Shown: positions 22,030-30,869 of the stretch, one piece after another | How positions within the stretch are numbered: the first letter of the stretch is position 1 | Layout: each line of letters starts with the position of its first letter | Assembly (NCBI GenBank): GCA_905250115.1 | Contig: CAJNOI010000025.1 | Location: forward strand, 298,755 to 362,754 | From: Adineta steineri | Taxonomy: Eukaryota > Rotifera > Eurotatoria > Adinetida > Adinetidae | Length of the DNA: 64,000 bases | Direction of reading: 5' to 3' | Translations under genes and position numbers: made by a program | The notes under the pieces: generated by a model | Seen by the model: the letters and a program-made list of their open reading frames with translations, nothing else | Told to the model about the DNA's origin: nothing | The model's database searches: none

Positions 22030-22436
22030 AACGCCCTCTTTTATTACATATTAAAATAAATTTTGTTCTATTAAGTTGCTAAGTAATGACGTTGCGCCAT
22101 ATATTATACTTTTCACTCCGTCCGATGTTCGTTCTACACATGTCAATGATTCATAAAAAGTATGCTCTGTATTGTACAATACCTAGCCCAGGTTTTGCCA
22201 CTCATTGCTGCATAACGTCACACACAATTATTCGTTATAAAATTATGAAGCAAAACGAGAGCATGTAGATGGAGAGAGAAATAGAGAGGAAATATGTAGA
22301 CAGCATCCTATATATAGCCCGAGCGATTTTGTATTTAGCATTCATATATTTCTACACGATTAAGGTATGCTGATTGGATAAATACAAAGAGTTATCTATT
22401 TCATATAGTTTTTCTGCTAGTAACTACTTTCATTGA
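22030..22436. other. Intergenic, 5' flank of the 14-3-3 gene
   Basis: About 400 bp with no coding exon seen. It should hold the 14-3-3 promoter; a TATATA-rich stretch lies at 22308-22350 but no core motif is certain. Confidence 0.5.
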
Positions 22437-23494
22437 ATGATGACGGATAAAGTTGAACAAATTGATTTGGCAAAACTTGCCGAACAAGCTGGACGGTAAA
22501 GTATCTATATATATAGTATATGTTCATTCTAATAATACGATTTTTTTCGTTCAGATATCCTGATATGTTAGCTAGTATGAAAAAAATTGCTGAATCTAAT
22601 AGTGATTTGACGATTGAAGAACGTAATTTACTGTCGATTGCTTACAAAAATGTGATCGGTAATTGTCGAGCATCGTGGCGAATAATATCAAATATTGAAT
22701 ACGAAGCTCAAAATACTGAACATCAACAAGAAATAGTCAAAACATATCGAAAAAAGATTGAAAATGAATTGCAAGCTATTTGTCATGAGCTTTTAGTAAG
22801 ATTTATTTACTAAATAGGATAGTTCTAAAAAAAATAAAGTGTATCATTCTAGAGCTTACTTGATAAACACCTCATTCTAAATGCAACAACAACTGAATCA
22901 GAGGTATTCTTTCTGAAAATGAAAGGTGATTATTATCGATATTTGGCTGAAATATCGACTGGCAACGAGCGACAAAGTAGTATATTGATTTCTAACCTTA
23001 AAATTGACATTGTTTGTTACAGAATTCGCGACAGAATCGAAAGATGCCTACACAACTGCTTTTGACATAGCTCAAAATCAAATGGTGGCTACAGATCCAA
23101 TTCGACTTGGTCTTGCTCTAAATTTCTCTATTTTTTATTATGAAATTGCCAATGAACCAGATATCTCCTATCGTCTGACTAAACAGGTTTGCTGTATTTT
23201 ATTTCTTTCTTTATTTGCATATCAATAATACAGGCCTTCGATGATGCTTTATTGGAACTAGATGGCCTCAGTGACGATGCTTATAGAGGTAAGAGTTTAT
23301 TGATAATTTACTTGGGGAGTGATTCTCTTACTTGATTGTTTTCAGAAAGTTCTGCTATCATGCAACTACTTCGTAATAATTTCAAAGTGAGTAATTCTAC
23401 TTGTGAATGTTCTTTATGCATAAATTCATATTTGTAGCTTTGGACTAATAATGAATATGATTCAAATGGTACGAATCAACAAGAAGAACAATAG
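22437..23494 (+). CDS. 14-3-3 protein (246 aa)
   Basis: Seven exons, 22437-22495, 22555-22795, 22853-22976, 23023-23186, 23234-23288, 23346-23386 and 23438-23494, join in frame to 246 aa, the normal family length. Introns are GT-AG and 46-59 nt. Family motifs: [12 protein letters not shown] (Lys of the phosphopeptide pocket), RASWR (second and third pocket arginines retained), [12 protein letters not shown] (Arg-Tyr pair of the pocket), and the C-terminal signature pieces [17 protein letters not shown] and [10 protein letters not shown]. One residue of the normally RR pair after VVGA is Cys here (GNCRASWR), which should not remove a direct phosphate contact. The tail is short and acidic (NQQEEQ). 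It is expected to be a cytosolic dimer that binds phosphoserine clients. The gene uses the first of two tandem ATGs; either is possible. It is convergent with the amidohydrolase, 194 bp apart. Confidence 0.95.
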
Positions 23495-23688
23495 TGATAC
23501 ATGGACTATACTCTCTTCTTTTTGTATTATAGTACTCATGTAACTATTCTATTTGATAATAAAAAAGAAAATGTTTTCCTCATCTACATTCACACCCGAT
23601 TCCGACGAACAACGCAGAGAAAAATAGTGTCTTTTTATTAAAATATAATAGAGCATGCTGGAAAATAAGTTTTATCCACTTGAATGTA

Positions 23689-25668
23689 TTAAACAGTTGT
23701 ATCGAGGCAGATTGTTGATAATTCACTGTTCGCTTCCACAGCTAATATTAGTAGTTGTCCTGCGGTGGTACTATTTTGCGCGAAAATAGTTGAATTTCCT
23801 AAATATATTGTGTATTCATATTGGCTGCGTTTTCTAGTAATTCGTAATGATATACCTGCATTCAAGGATATCGGCTTCGAAAATGCTTGCGATAATTTAT
23901 CTTCCGGAAATCTCTGCTTAGCGAGTTCATCTATAACAGTATAAGTTCCTCCACCGAATGTTGTTCCAGATACAACAATGCACATTGTTAAATTCTCTAC
24001 AGACTCTATGATTAGATCAATAGTATCTTGGACTCGAATTGATCGATATTTGTACCAGTATGAATGAATAAGATCTTGTCGTGTTATGATATATTTTTCT
24101 GACCAAATTTTACCATTAATTATTCTTAAATCAACATCTCGAGCAATTTGAGTAAGTCTTTGAGCCAGTTGTGATTGATTTTGATATTTAATATAACCAT
24201 TATCGACACGTATAGTACCATTTATTACAACATATTTAACATTTCTTGTATCAGCACTATAGATAAGTAGTGATTTTAGAGTGTTTTGTCGTAAAGGTGA
24301 TAGGCCAAGTTCATTTGTTGCAATAAGAGTTATATCAGCTTGTTTTCCAATGTCAATTGAACCAATTTTCTTATCAATTTTCAAGGCTTTAGCTCCATTA
24401 ATTGTTGCTGCTTGTATAATATTCCATTCATCAAATTTTTTTGATATATCTGTATTCATCATATTTACTTTATATCCATTCCACATTTGTTTCATTGCTG
24501 TAAAAAAATTGATTCCATCATTACTTGCTGCACCATCAGTACCAATTGTTATTAAAATATTTTTTCTCAAATAATCATCAATTGGAGCGATACCAGATGT
24601 TAAATACATATTTGATTCTGGATTATGTGAGATAGACATATTATTTCGTATGAGAATATCAATATCTTCACTTTGTAACCAGACACTATGAATTGCCAAA
24701 TGAGTTTTTAATATTTGAAAATAATCTAATAAAATCAGTGGTGAACTTCGTCTATTATAATTAAATGTATCTAACATTTGCTTTTCTACATCGGTTAATT
24801 TTTTGTATGATATATCATTTTCTAAGATTTTATCAAATTTTAATATTTGTTGAACAGTTCGAAGTAATTGTTCATAAGCATCAACATTTGATGGAGACGT
24901 TAAATTTGTGAGATTGTATAAAATTTGTTCATCATTTGTTAAATTAAAACGTTTATATTGTTGTAAATAATCAATCATATGATTACGAAAATCTCGTTGT
25001 TCTTGAATGTTTTCCATAGTATGCTCTGTAGTGGACATATTTAATTGTTTGGCAATTAAAATACCAGAATAAATTGCTGGTAATGAATGAAATGATAATG
25101 GTCCAAATCCCATCCATAGATCAAATTGATCTTGATATTTAATTTTCAAACGTTGAATTTCTTTTAATTTTATTTGATCATGTAAAAAAATTGAAGGATT
25201 ATGCCAAACTAAAATTGCGTTCAAACCAGCTGCTGCAATACCCTTAGCATTTGTTTCGAATCCATAATCATTAAATCCTAATGATGCATAATCAGAAACT
25301 GTTGTTATACCTGAAAGAAGTGCCTCACAGGATGCAGCTAGTACAACATCAAATAATTCATCCTTAGTTAAATAATGAATAGGTCGATAAATTCTAGTCC
25401 AATTTTGTAATGGTTCTTTAGGAGCCAATGATTTCGATATATGTTGCCATAAATGTGTGTGAGTATTGACGAAACCAGGCAATGCTATGTAGTAAGATCC
25501 ATCAATTGTTTCCTTTGCATTATCTAATATATATTTTTCTGAAGATGAATTATCGATACTAATAATTGTTCCATTAACAATGCCTATATTTTTAGTAGTT
25601 AAAATCTGTTTATTAATAACATCAATGATAGTGGTATTATAAATGAATAAATCAAATTGTTTGATCAC
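23689..25668 (-). CDS. Amidohydrolase/deaminase of the Atz-Trz/Ssna-MtaD type, probable horizontal acquisition (about 659 aa)
   Basis: One uninterrupted frame of 659 codons. Metal-site motifs of cyclic amidohydrolases are in order: PGFVNTHTHLW (HxH, residues 70 and 72), TTEHTMEN (about 213), THLAIHSVWLQSEDIDIL (third His, about 325), SHNPESNMYLTSG (about 350) and TIGTDGAASNDG (metal Asp, about 378). ADITLI near 440 is the usual end of the catalytic domain. Such enzymes deaminate or hydrolyse heterocyclic rings (guanine, S-adenosylhomocysteine, 8-oxoguanine, triazines). The substrate here is not deducible. About 170 extra C-terminal residues are not part of the family core. The first codon of the frame is GTG, with no in-frame ATG near the N-terminus. 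A TTTTAG acceptor at about 25692-25697 suggests a small 5' exon carrying the ATG. Absence of internal introns and bacterial-type motifs favour transfer from bacteria. Confidence 0.8.
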   Translation of the reverse strand: MIKQFDLFIYNTTIIDVINKQILTTKNIGIVNGTIISIDNSSSEKYILDNAKETIDGSYYIALPGFVNTHTHLWQHISKSLAPKEPLQNWTRIYRPIHYLTKDELFDVVLAASCEALLSGITTVSDYASLGFNDYGFETNAKGIAAAGLNAILVWHNPSIFLHDQIKLKEIQRLKIKYQDQFDLWMGFGPLSFHSLPAIYSGILIAKQLNMSTTEHTMENIQEQRDFRNHMIDYLQQYKRFNLTNDEQILYNLTNLTSPSNVDAYEQLLRTVQQILKFDKILENDISYKKLTDVEKQMLDTFNYNRRSSPLILLDYFQILKTHLAIHSVWLQSEDIDILIRNNMSISHNPESNMYLTSGIAPIDDYLRKNILITIGTDGAASNDGINFFTAMKQMWNGYKVNMMNTDISKKFDEWNIIQAATINGAKALKIDKKIGSIDIGKQADITLIATNELGLSPLRQNTLKSLLIYSADTRNVKYVVINGTIRVDNGYIKYQNQSQLAQRLTQIARDVDLRIINGKIWSEKYIITRQDLIHSYWYKYRSIRVQDTIDLIIESVENLTMCIVVSGTTFGGGTYTVIDELAKQRFPEDKLSQAFSKPISLNAGISLRITRKRSQYEYTIYLGNSTIFAQNSTTAGQLLILAVEANSELSTICLDTTV

Positions 25669-25718
25669 ATTTTTGTTTGTATTATGTTCTAAAATAATTG
25701 TGAGAGAGTATATGCTAA

Positions 25719-25788
25719 TGGATGACGGTCAGGTTAAGAATACAGTGTAAGTCTTGTGTTTATTTCTCATTCACTAAACCGTCATCCA
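25719..25788. repeat. Inverted repeat TGGATGACGGT / ACCGTCATCCA
   Basis: Perfect 11-bp arms at 25719-25729 and 25778-25788 separated by 48 bp. It lies just upstream of the amidohydrolase frame (minus strand), where the missing first exon or promoter would be. It is not G-run rich, but the general design matches the hairpin family. Confidence 0.6.
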
Positions 25789-26059
25789 AACTTATTACAT
25801 TTCAAATACAGTAAGTAATTCAACTTGATGATTAATTTTGTGATTTCAAAATGGAGAGATATTTATTCTAGTTTTAACACAGATAGTAAAAGTCCGATGT
25901 TATTTGAATCTTTTTAAATGCTCATAGTGTCCTGTAACTCGATCCTGCTGATGTATATCTAATTATGAATTTTATTAATCAACTAGCAAACACATAAAAT
26001 TTAAGGCTATGATTGCTCTAATTATATACGTTCTCTTGTTGAAATCTTCTAATAGACAA

Positions 26060-26359
26060 TTATTTTTTAATGAAATCTTTCTTACGCTTTTGGAGACCAA
26101 TGACAAGACCAATGACGATGCCAGATATGACAAGCACTATTGTCACCGCAACTAAGAAGACTATTGTACGTCGCCTAAAATAAATAGTTAAGTTTCCTGC
26201 ATATAATCAATTATATATTATAATTACAACACGAATATTAATATGTATAGTACATATTCAATGGGGTTATTCTCGTTTACATATATCTACTTACTAACAC
26301 ACGTCCTGATTTACATTTAGTAAAACCGATTGTTCTTGATCTCGAAGATTTTTTTCAAG
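26060..26359 (-). CDS. Possible small single-pass membrane protein, 3' exons only
   Basis: Minus-strand exon 26174-26060 begins after a TTTTAG acceptor and encodes a hydrophobic segment (TIVFLVAVTIVLVISGIVIG) followed by LQKRKKDFIKK and a stop, a typical membrane anchor with a basic cytosolic end. A candidate preceding exon 26359-26295 (LEKNLRDQEQSVLLNVNQDV) has an acceptor and a strong GTAAGT donor. Joining at that donor creates an in-frame TAG; a weaker GT six bases earlier avoids it. The 5' exons were not found. It may be a real small gene or a remnant. Confidence 0.3.
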
Positions 26360-27548
26360 CTGTGAAGTATAAATATGAATTGATTTTATTTCTGATAAGG
26401 TTTAAAATGTAGTTTATGATCAAAATCGACTGTATTCTTCTCGAACTTCTTGTCATCAAAAAAAGACGAGATCAGCCGTTGTCTAAACTCATTTTCGAGA
26501 AACTTGTACGCAGTGAAATAGTTAAACTTCAGTTATTTCTCGATCATTTGATATTCGAGAACATATAAAAAATTGCTAAATAATTTTGAACAGATTATCT
26601 CGAAGATACAAAATTCAATAGTAACTGCGACTCATTGGAACTTTAAAAACAAGCAATACAAATCCTGTTTTGATTGGAATGTGTTGTATACTGTGTCGTA
26701 AAATACAACATATTTTATCTTAGCAATAACAATAAAAAGGGCATTATTTTTCATATTCACTTTCGTCCTTTCGGCAGATAATTTAAGAAAATAAAACAAT
26801 GGGTTATATGTTTTACACTAATTAAAATATGCAGACTAAGTAAATATGTCTGTATCTCCTCTTGATATCCAGTCTTATCAACTCTGAAGTACTTTTTTTA
26901 ATAATTAGACATTCTGATGATAATAGTCCTAATTGTCTTACTTCTTCGCAAAAATATCATTTATGAACACCATATGTTCAAGAGCGTCTTGAGTATTGAT
27001 TTTCACAAATGCAACTCTTCTTCAAAAGAAAGTTTCGTTGTTTTTAGTTCTTTACCTCGTCGATAGTGAAAGTAAAAGTAAAAGGAAGGATATAATTGTT
27101 TCAAATCAAGCAGAAAATAATTCATTGCGCAGAAACAAAATATTAAGTAGAATTCGGTCTTTTTTATCTCATTCTCTCGAAATATATTGCTGTCCCACGA
27201 GTACCAACCACTATTGACATTTAGAGAACTATTGTTCGTATATCATCATAAAACGTATCACCATAAAGATTATAAAGGTGAATATTTAAAAGCAAAATTC
27301 TAAGTGTGTAATAAGACATAAGAATAGAACAAGCATTAATAGCGAAATTTATAATACATTTTAGGAAGACTACAGTATTAGATCGAACCAAAGCCCAGTG
27401 ATTCTTCTGATTCAATTGAAACTCTGAAAGGACATGAATGTATATGAACTCAATAGCAATAACAACCGATAAATTCGACCCTGAATCAGCATATGAACAT
27501 TGAGATAAGATGATTTTTGATGATGAGAAGAACCAATTGTATCGATAG

Positions 27549-27623
27549 AGAAGGGTGTGGATAGATATAGGTTTGACGGTGATTGTTTGTTACATCTTTC
27601 ATTCATACTACACTCACTCTCAA
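27549..27623. repeat. G-rich/C-rich hairpin element 13
   Basis: Left AGAAGGGTGTGGATAG, right CTACACTCACTCTCAA; the spacer is longer than in other members (about 40 bp) and the pairing is weaker. Confidence 0.55.
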
Positions 27624-27865
27624 CATCACTCAGAAAAGAAAAAAACTGAACCGAAAACATTATTTCATTCCGCGAAAAAGCAACAGTGCGACATTCACTT
27701 TCAAAATGGCACTTTCGCCGATTTTATTCGTCAGACGACGTTGGAAAAAAGGTAGGAAGAAAAGAAATGTTTTGCTTCTACAACACACAACATAAAAAGC
27801 CTCTGAAATAAAATATTTCTGTTGAGAATTTTTTCAAGGTAATAATAAAGTGATTACTAGTTATA

Positions 27866-30286
27866 ATGGCTACTAGTGAAGTCTTGAATGAAAGACGACA
27901 GAATCTTCTTCCAAAAGAAGTTGCAGATAACAAAGAAGATATTCAATTGATTTGGCTTGATGGAAATATGAATGATTCAGATGATTATCATCTCACTCAA
28001 TCAATGTTAATTGAACTCAATTCAGCTGTTCAGTTTTATTCTGATTTTGATCGATGTCTCGATTTAATCAAATCAATCAAAGACGAACAAATCTTTCTTA
28101 TTATTTCAGGTGCTTTTGCTCAACGTATACTTTTACAAACTCATCATTATCGATCGTTGGTTGCTATATTTATTTTTTGTTCTAATCATCAACGTTACAA
28201 ACCATTGATGCAAGAATATAATAAAATCGTTGGAATATTTACTAAACAACATGATTTATTAGAATCAATTAAAGATAAAATGAATCTAGTTGAAAAACAA
28301 ACATTAACATTTAGTCTTTTTGATCAAAAACAAAAATCATTAAAAGATTTATCACAAGAATCAGCTTCATTTCTATTACATCAAATGTTAATTTATATTT
28401 TAAAACAAATGCCACAAGATAAACTATCAAAAAAACAACTGCTCGATATGTGTCGTGATTATTATAAAAATAATAAACAAGAATTAAAGAAGATTGAAGA
28501 ATTTAAAAATACTTATACTCGTGACAAAGCAATTGAATGGTATACAGATGAATGTTTTCTTTATAAACTATTAAATAAAGCACTTCGAACAGAAGATATT
28601 GAATTACTCTTTACTTTTCGATTCTTTATTATTGATTTATGTTCAGTTATTGAACAAGAAAATCAACTTCTGAAAAATAAAGGAACATTAACTTTATATC
28701 GTGGAACACAAATTCCAAATGAAGAATTAGAAAAAATAAAAGAAAACATTGGTAAAACTATTTCAACAAATGGATTCTTATCAACATCACGAAATATCGA
28801 TGTATCTCTTGCATTTATTCATATGAATGCTCAATCAAATGATTTTATATCGGTCCTATTCGAAATTAAAGCAAATCCATTATTGAAAACAGTGATTTTT
28901 GCTGATGTTGGAAATAAAAGTCGAATAGAAGGTGAAGAAGAAGTTCTTTTCAATCTCAATTCACTCTTTAAGATTGTTTCTGCCAATTTTGATTCTGAAT
29001 TTCGTATATGGAAAGTACAACTGAATGCAACTGATGAAGGTGCAGAAAAAGTTGAAGAATATCTTTCATTATCGAAACAACAGATGGAAGAATACACACC
29101 ACTTATTTATTTTGGTAGACTTCTCATGAATGAATTAGGTCAAGTAGATCGTGCAGGAAAATATTTTAATATGTTACTGAAATCACTTCCATATGATCAT
29201 CCTGATATTGCAAGTGTTTATAATCATATTGGGTTAGTACACCGTGCGAGAGATGAATTGAATTTGGCTTTAAAAAACTTAGAGATAGCTTATGAGATGC
29301 GTCGAAAACAACTACCTTCAAATCATCCTCACATTGCTGGTTCACTTCACAATATTGGTGGTATTTATCGAGCAAAAGGTGATTTTAATACAGCACTCGA
29401 TTATTATCAACAGGCTTTGACAATTGACGAAAACTTACATCCAGGCAATAATTTAGGAAAAGCTATGACAATTGGTGATATTGGTAGAGTATACATGGAT
29501 AAAGAAGATTTTGATACGGCTCTTGCTTATTTCTCTCGTGCTCTCGAGATGTTTAAGCATGTTCTCCCTGATCAACACTCTCATATAGCATCATGTTTCG
29601 GTATGATAGGAGATGCTCATAAGAAGAAAGGTAATTTAGATATTGCTCTGGATTATTATCAACAACAATTAAATATGGAAGAACAATGTTTACCTTTCGA
29701 GCATTCAGATCTTTCAATTCATCTCGGTTCGGTCATTGATATTTATAAAACGATGAATGAGACTGACAAAGCTTTAAACTTCTGTGAACAAAAGCTTACT
29801 ATTCAAAAAACTAGATTGGGTGAAAATCATTCTCGTATTGCTCGAACATTAATGATCATGGCTGATTTGATTGAGGACGACAATCCCAACGAAGCATTAC
29901 AATATTATGAACAAGCTCTATCTATGTTGGAGAATTGCACACCATTGGATCAGCAAGTCACTTCTGAATGTTTGACATCAGTGGTTTGTTTATATTTCAA
30001 CAATGATATGATGGAAGATGCACTACGATATCAACTTAAAGCACTTGAACTCTATCGACAAACATTGTCTTCTGATCACATTAACATTGCAAACAGCTTA
30101 AGAAATATTGGCCTATGTTATGAAAATATGAACAATTTATCCGAAGCACTTCGTTATTTCAATGAGAGTCTTTTGATCTATCAAGTTAATTATGGACCCG
30201 AACATGAAAGGGTGAAGGGAGTTGAAGCAGACATCGCCCGACTGAAAGAGAAACAATTGTCACTGTCATCTCATGAAGACGAATAA
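27866..30286 (+). CDS. IWLD-ART-TPR protein: mono-ADP-ribosyltransferase fused to kinesin-light-chain-like TPRs (806 aa)
   Basis: Intronless 806-codon frame. Residues about 28-155 are the IWLD module (IQLIWLDGNMN, then IFLIISGAFAQRIL and VAIFIFCSNHQRY). Residues about 180-390 are an arginine-type ART domain of the R-S-E class: LYRGTQIP gives the Arg, FLSTSRN the STS, and EGEEEVLFNL the E-x-E loop, so the catalytic residues appear intact. From about 410 to 790 there are at least eight 40-42-residue TPR units of the kinesin-light-chain pattern (for example GRLLMNELGQVDRAGKYF, HNIGGIYRAKGDFNTALDYY, MIGDAHKKKGNLDIALDYY). The enzyme is expected to transfer ADP-ribose from NAD to protein partners held by the TPRs. 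No signal peptide, so probably cytosolic. I recall this architecture as expanded in bdelloids. Biological role unknown. Confidence 0.9.
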   Translation: MATSEVLNERRQNLLPKEVADNKEDIQLIWLDGNMNDSDDYHLTQSMLIELNSAVQFYSDFDRCLDLIKSIKDEQIFLIISGAFAQRILLQTHHYRSLVAIFIFCSNHQRYKPLMQEYNKIVGIFTKQHDLLESIKDKMNLVEKQTLTFSLFDQKQKSLKDLSQESASFLLHQMLIYILKQMPQDKLSKKQLLDMCRDYYKNNKQELKKIEEFKNTYTRDKAIEWYTDECFLYKLLNKALRTEDIELLFTFRFFIIDLCSVIEQENQLLKNKGTLTLYRGTQIPNEELEKIKENIGKTISTNGFLSTSRNIDVSLAFIHMNAQSNDFISVLFEIKANPLLKTVIFADVGNKSRIEGEEEVLFNLNSLFKIVSANFDSEFRIWKVQLNATDEGAEKVEEYLSLSKQQMEEYTPLIYFGRLLMNELGQVDRAGKYFNMLLKSLPYDHPDIASVYNHIGLVHRARDELNLALKNLEIAYEMRRKQLPSNHPHIAGSLHNIGGIYRAKGDFNTALDYYQQALTIDENLHPGNNLGKAMTIGDIGRVYMDKEDFDTALAYFSRALEMFKHVLPDQHSHIASCFGMIGDAHKKKGNLDIALDYYQQQLNMEEQCLPFEHSDLSIHLGSVIDIYKTMNETDKALNFCEQKLTIQKTRLGENHSRIARTLMIMADLIEDDNPNEALQYYEQALSMLENCTPLDQQVTSECLTSVVCLYFNNDMMEDALRYQLKALELYRQTLSSDHINIANSLRNIGLCYENMNNLSEALRYFNESLLIYQVNYGPEHERVKGVEADIARLKEKQLSLSSHEDE

Positions 30287-30869
30287 AAAATTCAAGCAGT
30301 AAGAACTCGTCTACTGTCGTTAACAATAAAGAATGCTTAATTCAATGATCAGTTTTACGCAAAATAAAATAAGAAATAAGAAAATAGATTCTTTTTGAAT
30401 GGAAAATAGTAGTAATAATAGTAGAAATGTACACATGGCTTTGTCTTCACATCAGCAGATTAGCGAAGAAATGGCAAGTATGAAAATATATGTAAATGAT
30501 GATATTATTCAGATGAAATAATATCTATATAAAAAGTATTCAATATTTGCAATTTTTGACTTAAAATATCAATGATATACAACTCATACATTTTAGATGA
30601 GAAACATAATATATCATTTAGACAACAAATGAAATAATATTATACTTCAAAAAAATGATAGTTTAAATAAAATTAATTTAAAAAAATATTCTATTTTTGT
30701 TGCGTAAGCCAATTTTATTGACGAAAATTCTGTCATAGTTAAATAAATAGATAATTAAATAAATATATGTATTGAATAAGCAGACAAAAATACAGCTGAA
30801 ATTTAGAATAAAATAATAATAATTAAGTCTCTTTTTTTTTAAAAAATTCATAGTCTTATTTTAAATAAT
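30287..30869. other. Spacer between convergent genes, no gene seen
   Basis: AT-rich 3' flanks of the ART-TPR gene (+) and the polycystin-like gene (-). AATAAA-like signals occur on the plus side at about 30362. Confidence 0.6.

Larger units (their letters stand above)
25669..27865. other. Intergenic; an inverted repeat, a possible orphan membrane exon and one hairpin element
   Basis: About 2.2 kb. Besides the features listed separately (25719-25788, 26060-26359, 27549-27623), I see no gene. Open frames at 26996-27217 and 27412-27795 lack domains and overlap the hairpin. Confidence 0.5.

Noticed and set aside
27555..27795. Short plus-strand frames just before the ART-TPR gene
   Set aside because: They overlap hairpin element 13 and have no start context or domain linking them to the gene.
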